Notes: generated by a model from the sequence alone, not told the origin. A DNA stretch of 20,826 bases from JAZOTM01 sp045657625 (GCA_045657625.1 JAZOTM010000004.1:1-20826), one strand, 5' to 3'; positions 7,001-14,764 are shown, counted from the stretch's first letter. Made by a program: numbers and translations.

Positions 7001-8878
7001 CTATTTTTCAATAGAAAGTACTGCTTCACCTGCAGATACTTTTCCATATCTCAAAGCCTTTACATCCTGATAATCATCCGCATTGGTAACCACAAACGGT
7101 GTTACCATCGGATAACCCTTCTTCTCAATCGCCTCTTTATCAAAGGTCAACAACAACTGTCCGGCTTCGACCTTATCGCCTTCCTGTACGTGCGCTTCGT
7201 AATGCTCCCCATTTAATTCCACTGTATTGATGCCAACATGAATCAAGTATTCTACACCGTCTTCTGCGGTTAAACCAATGGCATGTTTGGTATCAAATAA
7301 AGTAGAAACCTCCCCGCGAATCGGAGAAATCACCTTTCCTTCTTCCGGAATAATTGCAATTCCTTTCCCGAGAACTTCTGCTGCAAAAGTCTCGTCCGGT
7401 GTTTCAGAAAGTGGAACCACCTCACCGGAAATCGGGTTCAAGGCTTCTCCTTCTTTCACTTCGTATACCGGAGTTGCTTCCTTTGTAGTATTTTCTTTTA
7501 CCGGATCCTTATATAAAATCCAAGAAATCACAAAAGAAATCGCAAAGGATACAGCCATCATAATGGCATATAACACAATAAAATCAGTCGTAATTAAAAA
7601 TCCGAATAAACCGGTAATTCCATAAGCTGTTGCATACATACCGGAAATAGCTGCAATAAATCCACCTACTGCACCACCGATACAACCTGCAATAAACGGT
7701 TTCATAAAGCGTACATTCACACCGAAAATAGCCGGTTCGGTAATTCCTAAAAATGCAGATAAGGAAGCCGGCATCGCCATAGATTTAATCTTTGGATCCT
7801 TAGACTTCATACCTACTGCAAGAGCTGCTGCACCCTGGCCTACATTGGCTGCAGTGGCAATTGGCATCCAGGTATTCATCGGAATAGCCGCCGAACACAT
7901 TTCTGCTTCAATCATGTTGTACATATGATGAAGTCCTGCAACAACCGTAAGGGCGTACAAACCACCAATGAAAATACCGCCAATACCGAAAGGCAACTGA
8001 ATAATGGCTTGTGCTGCTGCAAGTACATACTCTTCTACCGTAGAAAATACCGGTCCAATAATGGTAAGTGTGGCATAGCCGGTTACGAGTACCGTCACAA
8101 GTGGAGTCACAAACAAATCCAACATCGCCGGAACCAACTTATGCAACTTCTTTTCCAAAGCAGACATCATCCACACGGCAATAATCACCGGAATCACGTG
8201 TCCTTGATAACCTACCTGCTGTACATCATAAAGACCAAACCAAACGCTCCAACTGTCAACCGTACCGCCGGCTTCACGAATGGAAGCCACGCTCCAAGCG
8301 TTGGTCAAATTCGGATGAATCATAATAAATCCGATAACTGCTGCCAAAAACTGATTGCCACCGAATTTCTTTGCTGCACTGATTGCAATCAAAATCGGAA
8401 GCATAGAAAGAGCTGCGCCGGCAAACAAATTGATGATGTTATACGTATCATTATTTGCAATAGCCGGAAATGCGGAAGATAAACCGCCCAACAATCCATT
8501 TAACAAACCACTGGCCACAATCGCCGGAATAATCGGGACAAAAATATCTCCCAATGTCTTAATGGCACGGAAGAAAATGTTCTGCTTCTGCATCGCTGCC
8601 TGCTTTACATCCTCCTTGGTACCACCTTCAATCCCGGCCAAATCAATGAATTCGTCATAGACTTTATTCACAATACCGGTACCAAAAATAATTTGAATCT
8701 GTCCGGATGCTTCAAAGCATCCCTTTACACCATCGATTTCTTCTACTTGATCCTTGTGAACTAAGGCATTGTCTGCCACTACCAAGCGAAGACGGGTAGC
8801 ACAATGTGCTGCGGAAACAATATTGTCTTTTCCGCCAATGTGATTGAGCACTTCCTGTGCGGATTTTCTGTAATCCAT
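7001..8878 (-). CDS. scrA: Sucrose-type PTS transporter, EIIBCA fused
   Basis: 625 residues. It takes up sucrose and phosphorylates it on entry. Domain order: EIIB at about 1-85 with phospho-cysteine C26 (AAHCATRLR); membrane EIIC at about 105-455; EIIA of the glucose type at about 478-620 with H532 (TKHAIGL) and phospho-histidine H547 (YLIHVGINTVEL). The fused EIIA means no separate EIIA-Glc is needed. The start is ATG with AGGAGG upstream. Specificity for sucrose rests on the adjacent scrB and scrK; a close beta-glucoside or trehalose transporter would look similar in sequence. Operator-like palindromes upstream suggest control by the divergent ScrR. Confidence 0.92.
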   Translation of the reverse strand: MDYRKSAQEVLNHIGGKDNIVSAAHCATRLRLVVADNALVHKDQVEEIDGVKGCFEASGQIQIIFGTGIVNKVYDEFIDLAGIEGGTKEDVKQAAMQKQNIFFRAIKTLGDIFVPIIPAIVASGLLNGLLGGLSSAFPAIANNDTYNIINLFAGAALSMLPILIAISAAKKFGGNQFLAAVIGFIMIHPNLTNAWSVASIREAGGTVDSWSVWFGLYDVQQVGYQGHVIPVIIAVWMMSALEKKLHKLVPAMLDLFVTPLVTVLVTGYATLTIIGPVFSTVEEYVLAAAQAIIQLPFGIGGIFIGGLYALTVVAGLHHMYNMIEAEMCSAAIPMNTWMPIATAANVGQGAAALAVGMKSKDPKIKSMAMPASLSAFLGITEPAIFGVNVRFMKPFIAGCIGGAVGGFIAAISGMYATAYGITGLFGFLITTDFIVLYAIMMAVSFAISFVISWILYKDPVKENTTKEATPVYEVKEGEALNPISGEVVPLSETPDETFAAEVLGKGIAIIPEEGKVISPIRGEVSTLFDTKHAIGLTAEDGVEYLIHVGINTVELNGEHYEAHVQEGDKVEAGQLLLTFDKEAIEKKGYPMVTPFVVTNADDYQDVKALRYGKVSAGEAVLSIEK

Positions 8879-8893
8879 AAATTCCTCCTATAT

Positions 8894-8911
8894 TGTGAGA
8901 CTGTTTTCACA
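8894..8911. promoter_or_regulatory. Operator-like palindrome just upstream of scrA
   Basis: TGTGAGACTGTTTTCACA: TGTGA and TCACA half-sites in inverted orientation (12 of 18 positions symmetric), ending about 15 bp before the scrA start. It resembles the site at 9031-9048 but lacks the central CG. Likely a ScrR (LacI-family) site where repressor would block scrA transcription. Confidence 0.5.
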
Positions 8912-8957
8912 TAATCTCCCGCGTCGTTTTCTCACACTCATATTCGATAATCTGCAA

Positions 8958-8985
8958 TTGTATCAATTATATTTTTGTGTATAAT
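8958..8985 (+). promoter_or_regulatory. Possible upstream scrR promoter
   Basis: TTGTAT, 16-bp spacer, TATAAT on the plus strand. The region 8941-9060 is very AT-rich and several -10-like hexamers occur on both strands. The scrA promoter must also lie here, but I could not pick one convincing minus-strand pair. Confidence 0.4.
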
Positions 8986-9029
8986 AGCATTTATAACAAC
9001 AAATAATATTTGAATTGAAATTATACATT

Positions 9030-9057
9030 TTGTGAAATCGTTCTCATATATTATAAT
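9030..9057 (+). promoter_or_regulatory. scrR promoter with embedded operator/cre site
   Basis: TTGTGA, 16-bp spacer, TATAAT on the plus strand. The palindrome TGTGAAATCGTTCTCATA (9031-9048) occupies the spacer. Its core TGAAATCGTTCTCA (9033-9046) matches the Gram-positive cre consensus TGWAANCGNTNWCA at every defined position. It may bind CcpA, ScrR itself, or both; either would shut this promoter. Confidence 0.6.
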
Positions 9058-9149
9058 GAGATTATATAGACTGAAAAAGATTTCGTAAATCGGAATCTTT
9101 CACGAATTTTCAACAAAAAATTAGCACTTTTTCACAAAGGAGTACCTTT

Positions 9150-10139
9150 ATGTCTTTAACTATAAATGAAATCGCAGCATTATCAGGGGTTTCCAGAGCT
9201 ACCGTATCCCGTTATTTAAACAACGGTTACGTCAGCAATGAAAAAAAAGAACGCATTCGACAGGTTATAGAAGAGACGGGCTATAGTCCTTCCTCTTCTG
9301 CCCAAACACTGCGCAGCAAAAAAACAAACTATATTGGTGTCATCATTCCCAAAATCAATTCTGATTCCATCGGGCAAATGGTAGCCGGCATCAGTGAAGT
9401 GTTATCCGCCAATGGATATCAGTTGCTTCTCGCCTGCACCAACAACGAGGAAAAAGAAGAATTAAAATACTTACAACTATTTAAGGAAAACAACGTCGAT
9501 GGTGTCATCCTGTTAGGCACTGTTTTCACTGCAGAGCACAAAGCCGTGCTATCCGAGTTCTCCGTTCCTGTTGTGGTATTGGCGCAACGTTTATCCGGGC
9601 ACTCCTGTGTCTATTTTGACGATTTCCACGCGGCCTATGATTTAGGCAAGCAATATTCGAAAAAAGGAACATACTTCGGTATACTCACTGCTACAGAACG
9701 AGACGAAGCCGTCGGAAAGCGTAGAAAAGAAGGACTCCTGGCTGCTTTTGAAGATGTAGGGATTTCTCCGGACACCATTTACACCTTAGAAGCATCCTTT
9801 GAACGAAAAGATGGCTATGAAAAAGCCAAAGAACTATTTGCCCAGCACCCGGAAATCGATACGCTTTACTGTGCGACCGACACCTTGGCTGTGGGCGCTT
9901 TAAAATATTTAAAAGAAATGCACCGTCGCATACCGGAAGATGTCCAACTCATCGGTTTTGGAGACAGTGCCATAAGTGAGATTACTTCTCCTGCCCTTAC
10001 TACCGTTCGTTACTATTACGAAGAAGCCGGAAAAGAATCCGCCAATATTTTATTACAGAAACTAAAAAAATCCAGCCACAATGTCAAAAAACAATTGCAA
10101 CTGGAATATGAACTGATTTCAAGAGAATCCACGCGATAA
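9150..10139 (+). CDS. scrR: LacI-family regulator of the sucrose operon
   Basis: 329 residues. The N-terminal LacI helix-turn-helix is INEIAALSGVSRATVSRYL (about 5-23), the hinge helix is around 48-57 (SSSAQTLRS), and a periplasmic-binding-like effector domain runs from about 60 to the end (NYIGVIIPKINS onward). It is divergent from scrA, with operator-like palindromes in the shared 271-bp spacer, so a sucrose-operon repressor that senses a sugar or sugar phosphate and controls itself is the simplest reading. Start: ATG with AAAGGAG about 8 nt upstream. Confidence 0.88.
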   Translation: MSLTINEIAALSGVSRATVSRYLNNGYVSNEKKERIRQVIEETGYSPSSSAQTLRSKKTNYIGVIIPKINSDSIGQMVAGISEVLSANGYQLLLACTNNEEKEELKYLQLFKENNVDGVILLGTVFTAEHKAVLSEFSVPVVVLAQRLSGHSCVYFDDFHAAYDLGKQYSKKGTYFGILTATERDEAVGKRRKEGLLAAFEDVGISPDTIYTLEASFERKDGYEKAKELFAQHPEIDTLYCATDTLAVGALKYLKEMHRRIPEDVQLIGFGDSAISEITSPALTTVRYYYEEAGKESANILLQKLKKSSHNVKKQLQLEYELISRESTR

Positions 10140-10144
10140 ACGCA

Positions 10145-10183
10145 AAAACCGGTACGTCACACACCCTTGCACGTACCGGTTTT
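10145..10183. terminator. Bidirectional terminator between scrR and metY
   Basis: Perfect 13-bp stem: AAAACCGGTACGT (10145-10157) with ACGTACCGGTTTT (10171-10183), A/T runs on both sides, between convergent genes. Confidence 0.9.
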
Positions 10184-10222
10184 ATTTATTCTATTTCTTT
10201 TTTCAAACTCTACCCCTTTGTT

Positions 10223-11503
10223 TTACTGAAATGCCTGCTCCAAGTCGGCAAGAATATCATCGATATGCTCTGTTCCAATGGATAAGCGAATGGTATTCTT
10301 GTGGATGCCCTGTTCCTCCAATTCTGCTTCTGAAAGCTGTGAATGTGTTGTAGAAGCCGGATGAATCACCAAAGACTTCACATCTGCCACATTCGCAAGT
10401 AAGGAGAACAACTGTAAACGATCAATAAAGTCTTTTGCTTCTTTTTCTCCGCCTTTGATATCAAAGGTAAAGATAGAACCTGCTCCATGTTCAAAATACT
10501 TCTTATATAACGCATGATCTGCACGATCTTCCAAGGATGGATGGTTTACTTTTTCTACCTGTGGATGATTCTTCAAAAAGTCTACCACTTTCAATGCATT
10601 TTCCACATGACGCTCTACACGAAGAGACAAGGTCTCTGTTCCCTGTAAAAGTAAAAAGGCATTGAATGGAGAGAGAGTTGCTCCTGTATCACGTAAGAGA
10701 ATTGCACGAATATAAGTAATATATGCAGCTGCTCCTGCTACATCTGTAAATGCGATACCATGATAGCTCGGATTTGCTTCTGAAAGCTGTGGATATTTGC
10801 CTGCTGCTTTCCAATCAAATTTACCGCCATCTACGATGACACCACCCAAAGTCGTTCCGTGTCCACCAATAAACTTTGTTGCAGAATGAATGACCACATC
10901 TGCTCCATGTTCAATTGGACGGAATAAGTAAGGTGTTGCAAAGGTATTATCCACCAAAAGTGGAATATTATGTGCATGTGCCACCTTTGCGATTTCATCC
11001 ACATCAATGACATCTGAATTTGGATTTCCTAAGGTTTCAATGAAAATAGCCTTTGTGTTTTCTTTGATTGCTTTTTCAAAATTCTGTACATCCGAAGGAT
11101 CCACAAAATCGGTATCAATCTGATACAACTTTAAGGTATGCGCCAATAAGTTGTAAGTTCCACCGTAAATGTTCTTTGCAGCTACAATGTGATCTCCTGC
11201 AGTTGCGATTGCTTGAATCGCATAGGATACAGCTGCTGCTCCGGAAGCGACTGCAAGTCCGGCTACACCGCCTTCTAATTTTGCAATTCTATCTTCAAAT
11301 ACGCCCTGGGTACTATTGGTAAGTCTTCCGTAAATGTTTCCTGCATCCTGCAAATGGAATCTTGCTTCTGCATGTGCGGAATTGCGGAATACATAAGAAG
11401 TGGTCTGATAAATCGGTACTGCTCTTGCGTCCGTTGCCGGATCCGGATTTTCCTGTCCTACGTGTAACTGTAATGTTTCAAATCTATAATTTCTTTCTGC
11501 CAT
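10223..11503 (-). CDS. metY: O-acetylhomoserine sulfhydrylase (PLP-dependent)
   Basis: 426 residues, a Cys/Met-metabolism PLP enzyme. It makes homocysteine from O-acetylhomoserine and sulfide in direct-sulfhydrylation methionine synthesis. Seen: NIYGRLTNST (56-65), the phosphate-binding segment ASGAAA, the cofactor-stacking NIYGGTYN, DNTFATPYL (185-193), and the PLP lysine K210 in HSATKFIGGHG. Length and the long insertion after K210 (around 226-250) fit the MetY subgroup rather than cystathionine gamma-synthase. Start: ATG with GAGGA 7-8 nt upstream. The leader is long and A-rich with no recognisable S-box or T-box. Confidence 0.92.
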   Translation of the reverse strand: MAERNYRFETLQLHVGQENPDPATDARAVPIYQTTSYVFRNSAHAEARFHLQDAGNIYGRLTNSTQGVFEDRIAKLEGGVAGLAVASGAAAVSYAIQAIATAGDHIVAAKNIYGGTYNLLAHTLKLYQIDTDFVDPSDVQNFEKAIKENTKAIFIETLGNPNSDVIDVDEIAKVAHAHNIPLLVDNTFATPYLFRPIEHGADVVIHSATKFIGGHGTTLGGVIVDGGKFDWKAAGKYPQLSEANPSYHGIAFTDVAGAAAYITYIRAILLRDTGATLSPFNAFLLLQGTETLSLRVERHVENALKVVDFLKNHPQVEKVNHPSLEDRADHALYKKYFEHGAGSIFTFDIKGGEKEAKDFIDRLQLFSLLANVADVKSLVIHPASTTHSQLSEAELEEQGIHKNTIRLSIGTEHIDDILADLEQAFQ

Positions 11504-11620
11504 GTTTTTGTCCTCATCTTTCGTTTTTATTTTTCGTTCTATTTTTCTATTTGTTTTTTCGTGATTGTTTTTATATTTTTTCTTTTTGTTATCAGTGATG
11601 TTAATGACTCGTTATTATTT

Positions 11621-11683
11621 TTATCTATACATTCGTTCTAAAAATATATTATTGCGAATCCAAGCTTGTATTTTTCCAGCCAT
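11621..11683 (-). CDS. Possible 20-residue leader ORF upstream of metY
   Basis: ATG (11681-11683) preceded by GAGG at 7-nt spacing, then 20 sense codons ending in TAA. The peptide is short and basic (starts MAGKIQAWIRNN). It lies inside the metY leader, about 118 nt before the metY start. It has no run of regulatory codons. It may be chance; only the well-placed ribosome binding site supports it. Confidence 0.25.
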   Translation of the reverse strand: MAGKIQAWIRNNIFLERMYR

Positions 11684-11792
11684 CTTTCTACCTCGCTTTT
11701 TTCCTCTTTGTTTCAGTCATTTCCTTGACCTGCATTTACTTTATCATGACACGCTTTCTAATACAACCCCTCTGGTCATATGAAAAAATAGA

Positions 11793-11825
11793 GGGTTTGC
11801 TATCAACTTTTCTGATAACAACCCC
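11793..11825 (-). terminator. Hairpin with U-tract in the metY/hxlR spacer, attenuator candidate
   Basis: On the minus strand GGGGTTGTTATCA pairs with TGATAGCAAACCC (about 12 bp, one bulge, one G-U) and is followed by TCTATTTTTTC. On the plus strand the wobble becomes a mismatch, though TTTTTG and TTTTTTC also follow there. The segment CAAACCCTCT can instead pair with AGAGGGGTTG (near 11764-11772), so two exclusive folds exist. It stands between divergent genes, where a plain gene-end terminator is not expected. Confidence 0.55.
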
Positions 11826-11936
11826 TTTTTGTTTTTTCATTCAAATATATGCATTACCAACTTCTTGTTCTTTTGAAAAAAAGGTGATATTTTTAACACA
11901 ATAGAACATTTCTTAAGATACCCTATTTTTTAGACG

Positions 11937-11958
11937 ATACTATCTTTATAGAAAGTAT
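11937..11958. promoter_or_regulatory. Inverted repeat before the HxlR gene, likely autoregulatory operator
   Basis: Near-palindrome running ATACT...AGTAT, 18 of 22 positions symmetric, ending just before the AGGAGG of the HxlR gene. It covers a possible -10 (GATACT, with TTAAGA 17 bp upstream). Position and symmetry fit a dimeric winged-helix regulator controlling itself. Confidence 0.5.
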
Positions 11959-11971
11959 AGGAGGAAATACC

Positions 11972-12307
11972 ATGTCAGATCAAACAGCAAAGAAACTCTA
12001 TCATTGCCCTGTGGAAGCCACCTTTAGTCAGGTCGGGGGCAAATACAAAATGATTATTCTCTACCATTTATTGGAAGAACACACCCTCCGTTATAATCAA
12101 ATACAAAAATATATCCCGCAAGCTACCGCGAAAATGCTTTCACAGCAGCTACGGGAATTAGAACGTGATGGATTGATTCACCGGGAAGTCTATCCCGTAG
12201 TACCACCCAAAACAGAATATTCACTTACCGAACGTGGACTTTCCTTAAAGGATCTCATTCATGCAGCTTGTGCATGGGGCGAAACCTATATGTCAGGTAC
12301 CTTTTAA
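11972..12307 (+). CDS. HxlR-family winged-helix regulator
   Basis: 111 residues, a single MarR-like winged helix. The family-typical N-terminus CPVEATFSQVGGKYKMIIL (12-30) includes Cys12, the position used as a redox or electrophile sensor in YodB/HypR-type HxlR proteins, then ATAKMLSQQLRELERDGLI as recognition helix and EYSLTERG as wing. Start: ATG with AGGAGG. By family it would respond to thiol-reactive or oxidative stress. It is divergent from metY across 468 bp; the sulfur link is only suggestive and its targets are unknown. Confidence 0.88.
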   Translation: MSDQTAKKLYHCPVEATFSQVGGKYKMIILYHLLEEHTLRYNQIQKYIPQATAKMLSQQLRELERDGLIHREVYPVVPPKTEYSLTERGLSLKDLIHAACAWGETYMSGTF

Positions 12308-12311
12308 CAGA

Positions 12312-12355
12312 GCAAGAGCCTCCCTGCACAAATGCAGGTGAGGCTCTTGCTTTTT
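12312..12355 (+). terminator. Terminator of the HxlR gene
   Basis: GCAAGAGCCTC and CCTGCA pair with TGCAGG and GAGGCTCTTGC (one T bulge) around a CAAA loop, followed by five T. It starts a few bases after the stop codon. Confidence 0.9.
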
Positions 12356-12405
12356 GAAATGCTCCACGAAAATGTACACAGATTTAAATCCGATTACGCC
12401 CTCTA

Positions 12406-13761
12406 CTATACAGACTCCGCTACATAGCCCAACGTCTTCCTAGTACGCTTCATTACATAGAAGTAAGCAGGTATCAGGAATGCACAAGCAAAAATCCATG
12501 CCAACGGACTGGCCAGACATGCTCCCACAAATTGCAGCATCGGCACCACCCAAATACCCATGATAATACGAGCAATCATTTCAGATACACCCGCCAATAC
12601 CGCAAACAGTGAATATCCCATTCCTTGTATTAAGAAACGATAGATTTCCAAAACAGCCAGTAAAAAGTAGAACGCTGCCTGAATCAACAAAAACTGACGT
12701 GACATGCCAATGATTTCCACCTCTGAGGCCTTTAAAAACAGACGCAATAACGCATTGGAGCAGAAATAAATCAAAGCATAGGCAAAGGCCGAATATATCG
12801 CGCCAAGCACCAGAGCCGCCTTGACTCCTTGTCCAATACGATTTAATTTCTTTGCTCCTACATTTTGTCCACCATAAGTCGTCATGGTAGAACCAATGGC
12901 ATCAATAGGGCAGACTACAAAAAGAGACACTTTCTGTGCCGCTGTAATAGCCGCTACAGTATCAGATCCCAAACCATTTACAGAAGTCTGTAAAATAACA
13001 CTTCCAATGGCTGTAATAGAGTACTGTAGTCCCATAGGCATTCCCATAATAAGCAAGGTACGCACATATCCGCCATCCCATTTCCACTCGTCTTTGGACA
13101 TCTTTAAAATATCAAACTTCTTCCGCATATAAATCAAGCAAAGAATTCCGGAAAGCGCCTGGGAAATCACCGTTGCAATGGCAGCGCCTTCCACTCCCAT
13201 GCCAATACCGATAATCAAAATCAAATCCAAAGCAATGTTTACCACAGAAGCAATCACTACAAACACCAAAGGTGTTTTAGAATCCCCAATGGAACGAATG
13301 ACTCCGGACAGGAAATTATAGAGATATATAAAAGGAATCCCTACAAAAATCAAGAAGATATACTTGTAAGAGTCATCTATAATGTTTTCCGGCGTCTGCA
13401 TCGTCTCTAAAATCCAACGACATTGCATACTGGTAACAAATGTCAACACCACTGCAAAAATCACGGAAAGCCATACACCGTTTCCCATAAATTTACGCAT
13501 GGATTTGTAATCCTTGGCTCCAAAACGTTGCGCTATAGGAATCGCAAATCCTGCACAAGTTCCATTTACAAATCCGATTACCAAAAAGTTGATGCTTCCT
13601 GTGGCTCCAACAGCTGCCAAAGCGTTGGTTCCCAAGGTCTGCCCAACAATAATGGTATCCACCAAACTATAAACCTGCTGTAACAAAAGACCCATCATCA
13701 AGGGAAGCGCAAAACCCACAATCAATTTCAGTGGGCGTCCTTCTGTCATATCCTTCGTCAT
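12406..13761 (-). CDS. MATE-family multidrug efflux transporter
   Basis: 451 residues with 12 predicted membrane helices in two similar halves. N-terminal half: GRPLKLIVGFALPLMMG, then QQVYSLVDTIIVGQTLG typical of the family; the second half begins around KWDGGYVRTLLIMGMPMG. A cation-coupled drug/cation exporter of the MepA/DinF-like branch. Start ATG with AGAGG about 7 nt upstream (a second Met at codon 5 is possible). The short leader carries a compact pseudoknot fold like that of guanidine-IV riboswitches, which family knowledge links to mepA-type MATE genes, so guanidinium export is a reasonable inference. Confidence 0.92.
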   Translation of the reverse strand: MTKDMTEGRPLKLIVGFALPLMMGLLLQQVYSLVDTIIVGQTLGTNALAAVGATGSINFLVIGFVNGTCAGFAIPIAQRFGAKDYKSMRKFMGNGVWLSVIFAVVLTFVTSMQCRWILETMQTPENIIDDSYKYIFLIFVGIPFIYLYNFLSGVIRSIGDSKTPLVFVVIASVVNIALDLILIIGIGMGVEGAAIATVISQALSGILCLIYMRKKFDILKMSKDEWKWDGGYVRTLLIMGMPMGLQYSITAIGSVILQTSVNGLGSDTVAAITAAQKVSLFVVCPIDAIGSTMTTYGGQNVGAKKLNRIGQGVKAALVLGAIYSAFAYALIYFCSNALLRLFLKASEVEIIGMSRQFLLIQAAFYFLLAVLEIYRFLIQGMGYSLFAVLAGVSEMIARIIMGIWVVPMLQFVGACLASPLAWIFACAFLIPAYFYVMKRTRKTLGYVAESV

Positions 13762-13790
13762 ATTCCAACCTCTTTATTTATATATATTTA

Positions 13791-13840
13791 TGTGTCTGCC
13801 GCAGCCCTAGTTTCCTGTAGCAGACTCTTTCACCTACACA
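13791..13840 (-). ncRNA. Candidate guanidine-IV (mepA-motif) riboswitch in the MATE leader
   Basis: Minus-strand RNA. UGUAG (13834-13838) pairs with CUACA (13816-13820) around a 13-nt loop GUGAAAGAGUCUG. The loop's GUCUG then pairs with CAGAC (13794-13798), giving an H-type pseudoknot. The joining strand GGAAACUAGGGCUGCGG is G-rich and not explained by coding. The mepA motif is known upstream of MATE genes in Clostridia; I match this by remembered sequence style, size and context, not by a search. No terminator follows, so control would be translational or by another route. Confidence 0.6.
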
Positions 13841-13845
13841 GTTTC

Positions 13846-13854
13846 ATCATAGCA
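13846..13854 (-). promoter_or_regulatory. Extended -10 promoter of the MATE gene
   Basis: TGC-TATGAT on the minus strand with a weak -35 (TTCCTT) at 17 bp. Initiation near 13839 would place the whole pseudoknot at the very 5' end of the transcript. Confidence 0.5.
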
Positions 13855-13952
13855 CGTATATCTCAAACAAGGAACAATTTCCCCCGATATAAATTGCAAA
13901 TTTATGGTCTAAATTCAGTACATACTTCCTTGGAAAAAAACAGGTGAAAATA

Positions 13953-13981
13953 TTGCGTATCTTCCCAAAAAATGCTATACT
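13953..13981 (+). promoter_or_regulatory. Promoter of the ECF S-component gene
   Basis: TTGCGT, 17-bp spacer, TATACT with extended TGC. Initiation near 13988 gives a leader of about 150 nt. Confidence 0.65.
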
Positions 13982-13999
13982 TTACCCCGATGTAAAATA

Positions 14000-14121
14000 T
14001 CCGTTTCTTTCGGAAATACGATAAATTCGACTTCAGAATCCTGTACTGCAACGCAGACAGAAGTTCCATAAAAAAGTACGTATTTATGGTGGCTCCGGTA
14101 AGCAGTTACAAAAAGAACGGA
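14000..14121 (+). ncRNA. Structured leader of the ECF S-component gene, possible riboswitch
   Basis: TCCGTTT (14000-14006) can pair with GAACGGA (14115-14121) close to the GGAGG at 14131, or TCCG can form a local hairpin with CGGA (14011-14014). Inside, GTACTGC (14043-14049) pairs with GCAGTTAC (14102-14109, one bulge) and encloses CCATAAA/TTTATGG (14066-14072 with 14083-14089). The result is nested stems with a switchable closing helix. I do not recognise a known class (no TPP, FMN, THF, cobalamin or preQ1 core found by eye). Confidence 0.4.
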
Positions 14122-14140
14122 ATTCAAACAGGAGGAAAAA

Positions 14141-14713
14141 ATGAATAAGAAAACAACCACAATCGTTGGCCTTGGTGTATTAACTGCCATCGTCATTGTG
14201 CTTCAGGCACTGGCGTTAAATATCCGCTTTGGTGTCTTTAGTATTACTTTAGTATTGGTACCGATTATCGTAGGTGCCGCACTTTACGGTTACAAAGCAG
14301 GTGCATGGCTTGGTCTTGTATTTGGTATCATCGTTGTACTTACAGACGCAGGTGCTTTCCTTGCTATTAACGTACCGGGTACTGTGATTACTTGCTTGGC
14401 AAAAGGTATTTTAGCCGGAATCCTTGCAGGATTTGTTTACTTGAAATTGGCAAATAAGAATAAACTTCTTGCTGCAGTATGCGCAGGAATTACAGCTCCA
14501 GTTGTAAACACCGGTGTATTCTTAATTGGATGTCGTCTCTTTTTCTATGACACTATTGCTACCTGGGGACAGGCTGCAGGCTATGAAAACACAGCACTCT
14601 ACATGATTATTGGGATTGTAGGCATCAACTTCATTGTAGAACTGATTATCAACTTGATTCTCAGCACTGCAATTGTACAAATCGTAAATATTGGAAGCAA
14701 AAATTTAAAATAA
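14141..14713 (+). CDS. ECF transporter S component (substrate-binding membrane subunit)
   Basis: 190 residues with about six membrane helices and almost no soluble part, matching the size and pattern of ECF-type vitamin S components: a short N-terminus (MNKKTTTIVGLGVLTAIVIV), SITLVLVPIIVGAALYGYKAG and GLVFGIIVVLTDAGAF as the conserved core. S components bind a vitamin or precursor and share an EcfA-A'-T energising module encoded elsewhere; none is in the window. The substrate cannot be assigned. ATG with GGAGG upstream. Monocistronic, with its own promoter, a structured leader and a terminator. Confidence 0.85.
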   Translation: MNKKTTTIVGLGVLTAIVIVLQALALNIRFGVFSITLVLVPIIVGAALYGYKAGAWLGLVFGIIVVLTDAGAFLAINVPGTVITCLAKGILAGILAGFVYLKLANKNKLLAAVCAGITAPVVNTGVFLIGCRLFFYDTIATWGQAAGYENTALYMIIGIVGINFIVELIINLILSTAIVQIVNIGSKNLK

Positions 14714-14721
14714 GAAATAAA

Positions 14722-14764
14722 AAACCCTTGGCATTGGTTCACACCTGCCAAGGGTTTCTTTTTT
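14722..14764. terminator. Bidirectional terminator between the ECF gene and the nuclease
   Basis: AAACCCTTGGCA (14722-14733) pairs with TGCCAAGGGTTT (14746-14757), with inner GGT/ACC pairing; T-run at 14759-14764 and A-run on the other side. It serves both convergent genes. Confidence 0.9.

Noticed and set aside
7925..8482. Plus-strand ORF of 185 codons inside scrA
   Set aside because: Antisense shadow of the EIIC membrane domain; composition rich in Asn, His and Cys.
11504..11971. SAM (S-box) riboswitch or T-box upstream of metY
   Set aside because: Looked for on the minus strand; no S-box core and no T-box AGGGUGG sequence found.
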